Source of the DNA: Marsupella aquatica | Taxonomy: Eukaryota > Marchantiophyta | Assembly (NCBI GenBank): GCA_973895155.1 | Contig: OZ316899.1 | Location: forward strand, 1,922,001-1,986,000 | DNA: 64,000 nucleotides | Direction: 5' to 3' | In this document: in pieces, positions 32,619-43,446 of the stretch | How positions within the stretch are numbered: the first letter of the stretch is position 1 | Layout: every line of letters starts with the position of its first letter | Made by a program: the position numbers and the translations under genes | The notes under the pieces: generated by a model | Databases searched by the model: none | Seen by the model: the letters and a program-made list of their open reading frames with translations, nothing else | What the model was told of the DNA's origin: nothing

Positions 32619-34593
32619 TTAGATCCGGCCTCCCGATGAAGTGCCCGAGCCCACGCTGCCACTTCTACGTCTCCTTGGTGTGACTAGATCAATTTCTCTT
32701 GTCTCCTCTCTCTGAATGACCGTTGTTAATGGAGAAGTAAGCACCATTGTGCCCCCACCATCAGTGCCCACAGGGGTAGCAATATCTACAGTCAATCGAT
32801 CTTGCTCTGCCCCGGGTTCCCTCAGCTTGCCCATCCCTGCGTCAGGCACAAACGATTGTGAGAAAGTGAGGGAGCATTGTTTTTTAGCTTCTTGAGGAGC
32901 ACGATCTTTCTTGGTTGTTGGAGGTGTCCTCTTGTCCAACTTCGTGGCACGCTCCTTTCCTTTACTAGATACATACTCTTCATATTCTGACATATCAACA
33001 TCTGTGTCACCATGATAGGAATAAGCTTCAGGATCTGCACCATCCCCCTCGCTGGGTGATTCAATCAAATCTGCAATTACTGAGGCTACAATCCCCACAG
33101 GCCCAAAGCTTTGTGCCCCAGCATTGAGCACCCTGGGTGGTTGTGTCACGGGAATAAGCATTTTCGATGCCCTCCCACCTCTGCCAGGTGACAACAGAAG
33201 TGGGTCCCCTTCTCCCTGGTCGACCCCTTCAGTACTGTTTAATTTCTCATTCCCTGATCCGCTAATGGCAGCGGGGAGGGCAGCAGCTTCCTCTCGCATC
33301 AGTGATTCCACCGCAATTATGTCTGCAGTGACCGTATTGCCCTCCTTGGGAGTAGCCAAATCTACTCCATTCCGAACTTGAAGATTCATAGCTAATTGCC
33401 TCCTTAACACCTCCTCCGGGTCACCTTCTGCTATCTCATCTAACTCCTCAGGGGTGTCGTCCACTGCCTCCCCCTTATTCTCCCGGTCTTCCTCCGCAAC
33501 TACATCCCTTCCCTCCCTGCACTCCCGGGCCAGATGCCCTTTCTTGTTACACTTAAAATAGTGAAAAGGAATGTTCTTGAACAGAATGGGTTGCCAAATG
33601 ATTATATCCTCCCTTATCTTAACTCGTGCGCTCTGAGGTACTTCGCGTTCAGTATTAATCCCAGAGAATGCAGGCTCTGTCGTGCGGATAGGAACTATAA
33701 TCATCCCCTTGGATGTAATGTAACAGCTTTCCCAATGATTCTGCAATTTTTATCCTGCATCCTTCGAGTACCAGAGCTCGAAAAGGAAGCTCGATCCACA
33801 CTAGCAGCTTGGTAAATTTTGCAGACCTTATATCAAATGAAGGGTCCCAGAGGAAAGTGAATACTAGTTTTCGCTCCAGGAACCAAGGTGCTAACTCTAA
33901 AGCCAAGTCCCAATGCTCCGCCTTTTTGAATACGATCACATAGAAACTTTTCCCTACAAATTTCACCTGCAGCACCGGCCAATCCTGCCTCTCGACCATC
34001 CATTCTTCCACCCATGCCCGGAATGTTGGTAGCATCGGAGTCCAGTCAGTAAAATAGTACAACATTGCACAATTGTACAACTATTTTACATTAAACGCCG
34101 CTTCCTCCAGACTCCAGTCCACCGTGGTGAACAGCTTAGTGCTCCATTCTCCTTTTGTATTGTCAGCAATCTCCTTTAAAATGTTTATACATTTGTCCGA
34201 GACCTCCTCCCCTTCCTGTCCTTCCGGGTCCCCCGTCGTTTCATGCACAGCCAGAGCCCTTGGCTCAGCCAATTGAGGTTGTATAGAAGGAGGTTCTACT
34301 CCGGGGGTTCTGGCAGGTTCAAAATTGCTCTCCTTACCCAAGCTCTCTGCCGGGCCCGGAGGTAACTCACTGTCTCCCGCAATCCAAGGCTCCTTTCCAT
34401 TTTCTCGTGTCTCCTTTAGATCTGACTGGCGCTTACGTGCCCTGTCTGAGTTAGCATATAGATCAAACGGTTGTTGGGCCACAAAAAAAGGTCGACGTTC
34501 AGGAGCATCCCGACCCCCCCGACCTTGGTGCGCAGCCGAGCTTCGAGAGTCCTGCCTGCTAAATCTTGCATTAGCCTCGCCTATCGACGCCAT
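32619..34593 (-). pseudogene. LINE ORF1 (DUF4283-type RNA-binding, one zinc knuckle)
   Basis: Starts at 34593 with a low-complexity N-terminus. An in-frame TAG lies at 34083-34081. The next block (34080-33655) resembles the DUF4283 domain of plant LINE ORF1 (WFLERKLVFTFLWDPSF, then WIELPFRALVLEG). A frameshift near 33700 leads into a segment with a zinc knuckle, KCNKKGHLAREC, whose first Cys appears as Tyr. A long acidic, low-complexity C-terminus ends at 32619, 40 bp before ORF2. ORF1 proteins bind LINE RNA. Confidence 0.7.
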
Positions 34594-35580
34594 GGCTTAA
34601 ACAGTAATAGCAGGGTATTAGTGTAAAAAGTTGCCTTCTCACCTCTCAATCAGGCCTTCCTTCTTGGTACCAGCAAAGTCCCTTCGCCCCTAATCCCGTG
34701 GATTACCGCGCCATGCTCGACAATTCTTGCAGTCTCTCAGTCTTCCCTTCCCCGCACCCTTAGCAGGTCCCAGTCGTGGGCTGCTCCTGCCCGCTGCACT
34801 ATCCTCTAGACCTCCCCCTTTTAATTCTTCTTGTCTGCCCTTATGTTTTACCTTCCCAGTCTATCACTGTTACCTTGACAAGTTCGTGCTGCTTCTCTTT
34901 ACTCCTTAATCTCGCTGCCCTTGCTCGCCGCTGCATACGCCCTAGTTTATCTCTTGTTTTGCCCTTTCTCCGCGCTTCTTACCCTGGTGCCAGTGACAAC
35001 GGTATTACCGTCTAATCCCTCAGATCCACTACCCTAATCCACTCAGCTTCCAGTCCGCGTCCAGTTCTTGACCATAACCTTAGTTTTCAGTCCAATCCCG
35101 ACTGATCATTTCTACGCCTTCTATCTTCCGTTGTTTCTCTCAGTGTAGTGTACTGCTCCCGGATCCCCCTTCTTCCAGGCACAACATTAGACCTTCTCCA
35201 CCATTGAGAGAACACTGTTTAGCTATCTTACGAGCTGTAATCCGGATCAGCCACCCAAAGCCGCTCTGCCCTTAAAGTAAGACAATCACTCCTTAAGAAA
35301 ATAGAGAGTCACGCGCAAGTGAACCTTCAGCTGCTTCCCGCGGCACCGACCCTAAGCCGTTCCAGTCATTTCCTCTTTTTCAACTCATCTTCCTTCTTCG
35401 AGCATCCCTCCCAACCCTTCCAACTGCGTTCGCATTAGCCCACCCCCCTAAACAAGAGTAAAACGTCTTAGCTCCAGGTCAACTATAAATCTGAACAACC
35501 ATCCCCAAGAACAAAATCTGAGTCCCTTGAGCACACCTTCAGCTCCGTCAGTTCCCCGTCAGCCACCAGCTCTTTTTCAA

Positions 35581-37522
35581 ATGTTCTCAGTTTTTGATGG
35601 GAATCATCGACTATTTTCATGGACACAAGTTACTAGTGAGAGCCTAGAGAATCCAAAGTATCATCCTCGAGTGCAATGCACAATCTTCAAGGGGGACAAG
35701 GAATCTATCATCGAGATTGAAGCAGCGATGCACATTGTGAACCAGTGAGTTGTCTCTCACCAATGCTTGAAACTCTCAAATTTCTCGGTTTCCCTCTGTG
35801 CATTCTATGTTCTTTCTGGTTTAAGGGTCTATGTCAGCGCTAGGCGCTATTTCTAATATGCTGAATTTCACAGGATGGGGCAAGCAGTTGTAGAGTCTTC
35901 TTGGATTCTGGACGCGGACAGAACCAGGAGGATTTTGGCACATGATCTTGAATATTATAAACCCATCATAGACAAAGCAAATTACGCCAAATTCGAGAAG
36001 ACTCGGAAAGGGACCCGAAAGGTTCTTGGTTTACTAAGAAGATGCCAATGGAGGCCTTGGTCTATATCCTGTGTGAGAATAAGATCAAGTCCTACTCGCA
36101 GCAGTTCCAGGTGATGAAGACCCAGGCAAGCAATTCCGGTGCACCGTGATCTATCGGAGAGACCAGTCTTTGTCACAATCAGATGATGAAGGAAGCAACT
36201 AAGGAGTGGACTGTGGAAACTCCAAAGCTCACTTCCTTGCTGAGCCCAGAGTTTGAAGATTTCATGGACACTTGTGCCAAAATGTATAGTCTTACTGATC
36301 GGCTGAAACGCGAGAAGGTCCCTGACGCCGTATTCTGCACGATGGATAGAGCTCACTTGTTCACTGCCAATTTGGCATTAGATCCAAAGCTGCAAAGTAC
36401 ACTTCTCGTTGCTCATTGTACTCCCGACTTACGGAAACAGTTTTTTCATCCCTTTGGCATTTCTGATGACCCCGTCAAGCAGTGGTGTCACACCTGGCAT
36501 GTTTGGAATACAATTGAGGGGATAGCCACTGCTCTCTTAGATGCGTCTTTGAACAAAGTTATGGCTTCGTGTACAGAACAGCGTCTTTCAACACTGGTCG
36601 GAGAGGTCATCACATTTGAGAAGTTGAGGGAAGTGATTTTAGAGGATTTTAGAAAGTACGGTGATTCCGTAAGGGCCAAGTTCTTCAAAAACATTTGGGA
36701 ATCCAAGTACGCTGATAAGGAGGATTTGAATGATGTCAACCGCAAGAGAGCAAAGAGATATTTGTATTGATATTACATGAAAATGGAGAGGAGTGACCCT
36801 TCCTATTTTTGGGCCTATCCTGGTGCCTTCCAAAAGTGGGTCGTTGTAATTTCAAGGTCTGAAGCGTCTGGGGACTTTCTTGGGTACTCGATGTACCCAG
36901 CACAAGGGAAGTTTCCCCCAAGAAAGATGACAAATTGGGAGGTTTTGCATTGTCCATGGTATCTTGACACAGAGAAATGGAGTTCCCCATTTGATGATAC
37001 GGAGAAAGATGCTTTCCAGATGTTATCGAAGAATATAGCTCCAAGGAATATTTTGTTGGAGATGAAGCAAGCGACCAATGAAGAGATACATCGACCGGCC
37101 ATAGAGCTACAAAGGATTTGCAAGACCCGAGTCGTCCAAGTTGCAAGGAGTCGGAAACCCAGAGCAAAAGCCAAGCAAGAAACAACCCCAAGTGGATCTC
37201 ATAAAGAGACCCGAAAGAGTGAGTTCCTATGTTTGTTTTTCTATTTTTGTCTAGTTTCAGACGGGGGTTGGTTTCTGGTAATGCTGGAACTGCAACACCA
37301 AAGCCCTCTTGTGAAATTAGTGTCGGGAAGGATGAGGAGCCGCCTGAAGGGTCGGCAACGCCTGAGGATGTGAGTGTTCCACCCGTGGATGCAACCAGCA
37401 TAAGGAGGAAGAAGAAACGTTGTGTTTCTACGTCCACGGGTTCTCAACGGGAAATGCTTGCAGCAATTGGTTTACAACGGAATGTGGGAGACTTCAAGGG
37501 GAATAAATCGAGACATACATTT
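35581..37522 (+). pseudogene. ParB-like/DNA methyltransferase-like gene, copy B, 5' portion
   Basis: Homology with copy A begins at MFSVFDGNHRLFSW. Exon 35581-35744 is followed by a 129-nt intron (GTGAGT..CACAG, 35745-35873). Exon 35874-37218 carries ILDADRTRRIL, a frameshift near 36025 relative to copy A, TGA codons near 36149 and 36768-36770, and a long helical region (about 36183-36770). A basic end (RSRKPRAKAKQ) is followed by a possible 42-nt intron (37219-37260), whose phase does not quite fit. The next exon contains RRKKKRCVSTSTG and continues across E3: AGACATACATTT joins GTGGAG in frame. The N-terminal exons present in copy A are missing, replaced by the LINE. No palindrome lies in its exons. 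Confidence 0.55.
35835..35849. repeat. palindrome in copy B intron
   Basis: CAGCGCTAGGCGCTA, ending 24 nt before the acceptor at 35873, exactly the offset seen in copy A (307-321 relative to 283). Confidence 0.88.
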
Positions 37523-40500
37523 TGTCGCATCCCTAACCTGGGCCTTAAATCTAGTTTAGTTCCATGGCGCAACCTCGACCACCAGTAGGGGTGAGGGTTC
37601 GGGCAAGGAGGTGTGTAGTAGCCCCGATTAGCCCTAAGTCCGGCTAAGTCTATCTACTTACTGGCATACACACTTGCGCAATTTGTACTAGTCATAGGTA
37701 TATTTGTTTTCCACCGCTGGAATCTTCCCTCAGTTAGTGACTCGGACTAACTCCCGGCTTGGGGCTTTTCAAGCCATTGACGTGACAGGACCTTGTGACA
37801 TACAATGGGTGGCAATCCCTACCATTAGTCCGCACCCGGTACGTCCCTTAAAATGGCGCCTTTGCCCAGACAAAGCATACGCACAACACCAGTTACTTCC
37901 AAAAACATTAGAGGGAAAAGACTACATTTACTTAGCGAAGCATCAGTTTACATGGTTGACTCGACTTCAAAGGGGGTCAGCAGGCCCAACGGCAGTCGAT
38001 GCCCAGTCTCTACGAGGCCCTGCCTCGCACTTGCCCAGCAAGCTGGACTCTGGCTCTCACTCCTTGGTGCGCTCTGACCCTACTCAGGCCGGGACTCCCC
38101 GTGCCTCACCTTTCTTCTGCTGAAATAACTAAGCCTTCTCCCCCTACCATAGCGGAAGGGGAAGCCTAAATACTACAATTGCGGAAGAGAACCGGCGGAT
38201 ACTACCTTCCGGGATACTACCTACTGACTAACTACTTTCTGACTACTGGCCGCGCCGTACTGACTGGTTGACCGTCGACGACAAGTGTGCCGACCGGGAT
38301 GGCAGCGGCCAAGCCTATTGACAAACTCTAGTCCGTTGATGAACTCCATCCTACGTTGGCTGATCCTAACTGATCCGACCCTAATTCTTCTTACTGCCGC
38401 TAATCGGCGCCTAATGACAGCCATTCTGTCGTTACATCTAACCAAAAGATGCCGCTGACTTAACGGCCTCGCGCGGCGCTTGCTTCCATCCTTCGCTAAC
38501 CACCCCTTACGTGTGTACTGTGGTTGGACCAGGGCTGGTCCCCTTGTCGGGGCGAGACCTCGAGCCACCTTGATCAGAGGTGGGCCCAGGTTTTCCCCTC
38601 TGGAGGACGAGCAGGGTCACACGGTCCTGCAAAGCCTTGTTGTCCCGTACCGCCTCCTCCGCCTTGTTGGCAGCTTCATCGGCCTCGGTCTGGAGCCGTG
38701 CTACCTCCAGGTTGAGCTGGTTAATGGAGTCGCGATGGATCTGGTCCTGCGCCAACAATTTATCCCGCTCGGTGGAGAGACTAGCCACCTGCTGTGCTGC
38801 CTGCAGGAATTGTTTGTTGAGTTCGGTCAGGCTGGTAACCCAAGCCGAAGATTCTGAGCGTAATTGAAGCACGGTGTCGTTCAGCTTCTTGAGTTCTGCC
38901 TGCGCTCGGCTTAACTCCTGGGTTAGTCCGTCCCTCTGTTCGACGGTGCGGACTAACTCCTCGCGGTGGGTAGTGGCCTCCTCCTCGAGGTGCTCTACCA
39001 GCATCTGGAGGCGCCCGATCTCATTCCCCTTCGCCACGAGTTCTTCTTCCAAGCGGCTTACGATCCGTGGTTGGTGCTCTAACATGAAGAAGGCTGGTTG
39101 AAAGTACGTCGAGACTTGTTGTCCGATGTACGTTGCCAGCTCCCCAGACATAGTCTGGCTAAACTTCTGGACCAGGTCGTAGGCCATGGTCCCTGGGGCT
39201 ACTTGGTAGTCCTCCATCCTCTCGGGTACCGGTGGTTCCTCGGCCGGGGCAACGAGCTCCTCCGTAGTTAGTGCTGGGGAAGGGAAGGTTTCTTCAGGTG
39301 GTGGAGGGATTGGGGGTGGTTGTACTGTGGGTAGCGGAGGCTCGACGGAAGGGGGCGGCGGAATTTCCACAGGAGGAGGTGGCGGAGTATTAGTCGGGGC
39401 TTCCGGCTCGGGGTTTGCCCGAGGAACGGTAGTCCGCGTGCTCGGGGTTGCCTCCTCTGGGGCGGGGGTGACATTAGCCGGGGCTGAGGTGGCCATATTC
39501 TTTCCTCTGGCCTCCCGCCGTGCCTTGTACCAGGCGAGGATAATGGCGATATGACTTCCCAAGTAAGTCTTCCCCCCAATAGCCATACCACCCTGAGCCC
39601 GCTTCAGCTCCCCTAAGAATCTTCGGTAGAAGAATTGGGCCCAGTTTCACCGTTTGTACTGTTCCACCTGCACGATCGTGCAGAGGGAAATTTCGGATCG
39701 TGGCTCAATCATGTATAGGGTAGTCTGTATGAAGTTAAGCCGCTCCATGCAGGTTAAGTTGGTGCACGCCCCCTGCTTGTATCCGTTGTCCGTCTTACCC
39801 TCGGGTTTGAAGTGTCGCGGTGTATACTCCTTATCCCGAATTCGGATTTCAACCGGCACCGGCCCGGTTGGTAGGCAGAAGATTTGCGTTAACCGATGCT
39901 CTGTGAGTGATAAGGCCTGCCCCGAAACCTTGGTGGTCGACGCGTCAGTGTCGAAATTGGAGATGAACTCACAAATCTCCTTTGGCCCGGCGGCGCACGG
40001 CCTCCATAGCAAGTGAGCGAACTGCTCCAACTGATGCTCCTTAAGATAGTCCGTGTGTTCGAGTTTCTTGATCACAATCCAGACTACTTCGGGGACGCGG
40101 ATTACCTGTAATAAGTTGGACTTCGGGTTATCCGAGGGCCGTCGGGTCTGGTTGGTCGGGGGGTTTGCCGGGGCAGGTGCAGGCGCGGCGTTGGTTCGCA
40201 TTGTTGATTCGGGGGCCGTCGCAGTTCTTGGCCGCTTACGAGAACGCTGTTCGAGTTGCGGACTAGCTCTCTCAGAACCCAAAGAACACTCTATGTTGAT
40301 TACTGGACGGACTTGGGACCGGTTCGGCGGTACGCCGATGGTCATCGGCTGAGGCACTGGTGGTATCAGGGTAGCCATATCCCAGTTGAAGGCGCTGGAG
40401 CTTTCCCCGAGGAACGTAAGATTACGCGCCGCTTCCCATTGTCTGCTGATATCTTCTTGGCGCTTTTCGGCTGCGATCTGCTGGTCTAGGTACCCTGGAA

Positions 40501-41376
40501 TCTTGTCGAACTCCGCTTGAGTAAGCCGCTGGGTGCCCTTCAGCTTAAAGAACTTTGCTGGAACCTCAAGAATCACCTCTGCTACCGATCTAAGCCCTTC
40601 CTCGCTGAGATATAGTTCGGTGATATAGTCTCGCAGCTCGTTGTAGCTGGAATCCCTGGTGATGGCTATCTTTTTGCAATTAACCAGTGCTACCTTGGTC
40701 ACCAGCTTTGCGTATCTTCATTCGTAAGCGGCTTTCTCGGGGCAAGAGTACCAGTAAGTCTCGGAGAACTTAGCACCTACCTCGCCAAACAAGGTCCAAA
40801 ATCCCAAGGCTGTGAGGGTCATACTAACCTCGTAGTCCGGTTCGTTGAGTCCACGTTCCCACCCGGCTGGTCCTTTTCCTCGTGGAGGCCTCGCTCGTCC
40901 TGACTAAATCTCGCCACATTCCGCTCTTCTCCCTCGATAATCTCCTTGTAAAGGTCGACTTGATTCGATCAGAAAGGCGAGTGGATGGCAACGTCCGTGA
41001 ATTCCAAAAAAGGTAGACATGAGCAAATGGCCCGCAGCGCCATCGGCTCCTCTCTTATGGAGGTGCCAGGATGAGCCCGAGCGTGAGAAGGCCAGGCCGT
41101 TTTGGTCATTGATATTGAGCTGAAGTCGACTCCTCGGTCCAAGCGTGATTCTTCTAACTGATTTTTACTCTGCTGCCGCCACCGTACCTCGGTCGCGCGT
41201 AATAATCCTCTTCCTGAACTCGTAATTATTTGGTCATCTTAACCTACTCCTAATCTAATCATAATGGCAACAGACGGCTATACGTGCTATTCTACGCTAT
41301 GGCTACGGTCCTAATGCCCGTATAAGGCCTAATCTACGACCTGGGTTCGGTTAAGTGACACGTTACCCGTGTCACA
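37523..41376 (-). repeat. E3 3' LTR (3854 bp)
   Basis: Starts TGTGACACGGG on the minus strand right after the tract AAGTGGGGAGCTA. Its first about 160 bp match 43441-43283. It encodes the ORF at 40702-38507. The stretches 37523-38500 and 40710-41320 show no gene. Confidence 0.88.
38507..40702 (-). CDS. LTR-encoded protein of E3: mobile-domain-like plus coiled coil
   Basis: One frame of 731 codons with a single TGA (39649-39647) right before NWAQFF, one transition from CGA. N-terminal part: ITRDSSYNELRDYI, then a Pro/Ala-rich linker. Next, a folded block ends LTQIFCLPTGPVPVEI and continues to the N-WA- and LAWYKARREA segments, parallel to E1 (11504-12313) and E5. Then comes a Pro-rich linker (PPPPPVEIPPPPS), followed by about 200 residues of heptad-rich coiled coil (RLEEELVAKGNEIGRLQML onward). 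Function unknown. Architecture is shared with E5, so it is unlikely to be accidental. Confidence 0.55.
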
Positions 41377-42582
41377 TAGCTCCCCACTTAAGTGTGAAGC
41401 ATCCTCGCAAACATCATAATGCTCCTTGTCCTGGTGAAAGTACCTCTTCACACGATCGTAACTAACTCGATTGGGAAAGAGGTCGCCGGCGTACGTTGAT
41501 AGCTGTAAGGATCCGTTCGGGTACATCTGCTGGACAACGAAAGGTCCTAGCCAGCGTGTGTGTAACTTTCCTGGAAAGTACATGTACCTACTGTCGTACA
41601 GAAGGATGAGATCTCCCGTAGTGATGTCTACCTGGCGCAGTCCTTTGTCGTACTGTTTCTTCGTTGCTTCTTGCTTGGCAGTTATGCGTCGCGATGCCCA
41701 CAATCTCTGTTCTTCTAGACTGTCGATTTTATATGCTCGATCGGATGTACTAGCGGCCTCCAGTAGTCTGTGGCGGATGCGCACCCGCGGGGTCTCGACC
41801 TCAAACTCGACGGGTACTAGCGCATGTTGTCCGAACACCAAGAAATACGGACTATGGTTTGTTGTAGTTTTAAACGCCAAGTTGTACGAATAGACCGCCG
41901 CGAAAAGCTTGTCGTCCCAGTCTGTTTTGTGGGCTGCCACGGTTTTGTTGAGTATTTTCCCTACAATGCCATTAGCCCGCTCTGCTAGTCCATTACATTT
42001 GGGATGATAAGGAGTAGTCTTCCTGTGCTTGACGAGGTAACGATCAGTCAATTTTGCCACCGTTTTGTTCAAAAAATGAGTCCCGCGGTCGCTGACTAAT
42101 TCCAAGGGAGGTCCAAAGCGGGTGAAGATCTGTTCGTATAGGAACCTGGCGGTGGTGGCCGCGTCATCCTTGACCGTTGCCCGGGCCTCGACCCATTTAG
42201 TCGAGTAGTCGATAGCAAGAAGGATGTACCGGCAATGCCGACCTCGGGTTACAGGAGTGAATGGTCCGATATAATCGATGCCCCATTTCTCAAACGGGGC
42301 AAGGGGAAAGATTGGGGTAAGAGGATGATTACCCGATCTGCGAGGTTTGCCTGCGCGCTGACACAAGTTGCAACCTCGGATAAAATGGGCTACGTCATGA
42401 TGAAGCGTAGGCCACCAATAACCTGCGTCCAAGATTTTGTGAGCCGTGGTGACCGGGGCGAAGTGTCCTCCTGCCTCTTCCTCGTGCATAGCTCGCATGA
42501 CAATGATCGTTTTGTTATAATCTAGGCATCTGCGGATCTTCCCATCGACGCCCTCCTTATGCAGATGTCCGCGGATCATCAT
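41329..42582 (-). CDS. E3 integrase
   Basis: 417 codons, apparently intact. HHCC finger (GGHFA ... CNLCQR), catalytic triad in GIDYIGP, SDRGTHF and the LAERANG helix, then the C-terminal DSRYMYFPGKLHTRW module. It is close to the E1 integrase, so E1 and E3 belong to related lineages. The last codons overlap the start of the 3' LTR. Confidence 0.9.
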   Translation of the reverse strand: MMIRGHLHKEGVDGKIRRCLDYNKTIIVMRAMHEEEAGGHFAPVTTAHKILDAGYWWPTLHHDVAHFIRGCNLCQRAGKPRRSGNHPLTPIFPLAPFEKWGIDYIGPFTPVTRGRHCRYILLAIDYSTKWVEARATVKDDAATTARFLYEQIFTRFGPPLELVSDRGTHFLNKTVAKLTDRYLVKHRKTTPYHPKCNGLAERANGIVGKILNKTVAAHKTDWDDKLFAAVYSYNLAFKTTTNHSPYFLVFGQHALVPVEFEVETPRVRIRHRLLEAASTSDRAYKIDSLEEQRLWASRRITAKQEATKKQYDKGLRQVDITTGDLILLYDSRYMYFPGKLHTRWLGPFVVQQMYPNGSLQLSTYAGDLFPNRVSYDRVKRYFHQDKEHYDVCEDASHLSGELCDTGNVSLNRTQVVD

Positions 42583-42589
42583 GTACGGT

Positions 42590-43282
42590 GTGGCCTCTTG
42601 GTTTATGTTACTTGGAATGCGGGCCGTTAAGAGGAAGGTGATTAGGTCCCCGTACCAGATTGGTTGGTCCGTTTGTACGCGGAATAATTCTTCATCAGGG
42701 AATGCATCATCGACAGGTGCATCGTCTGATTCCCCTTCAATCCTCGAGAAGAAGTCCGCATTTACGTGAGCTTTCCCTGGTCACACCCTGACTTCGTAGT
42801 TTAAATTCTTGGAGCAGCAGGACCCAACGGGCTATTCTCCCCGTTAGGTCTGCTTTGTTTACCATGTACTTTAGGCTGTCATGGTCAGTATGGAATACTA
42901 CCTTATATCCCAATAGATAATGGCGAAACTTTTTACACGAGTAGATGATTCCCAAGGCCTCCCGATCGGTGGGCGAATAGTTTTTCTCTACGGCAAACAG
43001 TTGTCGGCTCGCAAAGTAAATGGGGTGGTCACATTTTTCGTCGTCCAGTTGGCTTAGGACTGAGCCGATGCAAAACCCAAACACGTCGACATACACATGG
43101 AACTCCTTGTTCCAATCGGGGGTAGTCAGAATCGGAGCCATCGTTAGCTGTTTTTTTAGTTCGTCAAAGACTGATTTTCGACGGGGAGTCATTTCTATGA
43201 CTGCGTCTTGCTTCATCATTTCTGTGAGGGGTAGGGCTATCTTAGCAAAATCCTGAATGAATTGTCGGGTCTGGTTGGTCGG
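42590..43282 (-). pseudogene. E3 RT C-terminus and RNase H remnant
   Basis: Starts abruptly in the RT thumb/connection (RQFIQDFAKIALPLTEMM) right at the LTR junction. It continues through RNase H (YVDVFGFCIGSVL, TDREALGIIYS, HTDHDSLKYM). A frameshift near 42783 separates it from the integrase frame. The first RNase H Asp is retained (YVD). Confidence 0.8.
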
Positions 43283-43446
43283 GCTCGTAATTATTCGGTC
43301 ATCTTAACCTACTCCTAATCTAATCATAATGGCAACAGACGGCTATACGTGCTATTCTACGCTATGGCTACGGTCCTAATGCCCGTATAAGGCCTAATCT
43401 ACGACCTGGGTTTGGTTAAGTGACACGTTACCCATGTCACACATTT

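Larger units (their letters stand above)
32110..35580 (-). mobile_element. LINE (non-LTR retrotransposon), plant L1-like, 3'-deleted
   Basis: Minus-strand order: a 5' leader of nearly 1 kb (35580-34594; no gene, C/T-rich on the plus strand), ORF1, then only the start of ORF2. Downstream, 32160-32270 reads on the minus strand as a GTTTGTTGTTTGTTG-type tail with the repeated GCAATAGGCACCC word, plausibly the LINE 3' UTR. Most of ORF2 (RT) is missing. Retaining the 5' end while losing the middle is unusual, since LINE copies are normally 5'-truncated. The right boundary is where homology between gene copies A and B stops (about 35580). The left boundary is uncertain. Confidence 0.6.
37523..43441 (-). 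mobile_element. Ty3/gypsy element E3 (5'-deleted)
   Basis: Ends TGTCGC (37523) and GTCACA (43441), with the 5-bp duplication CATTT (37518-37522, 43442-43446). Minus-strand order: a 159-bp remnant of the 5' LTR (43441-43283), then directly the end of RT, RNase H, integrase, a purine tract, and a complete 3' LTR of 3.85 kb (41376-37523). PBS, gag, protease and most of RT are deleted. It inserted in copy B without other damage to the flanks. Confidence 0.9.

Noticed and set aside
38480-39554. Plus-strand ORFs opposite the E3 LTR protein
   Set aside because: Shadows of the Pro-rich and coiled-coil frame on the minus strand.
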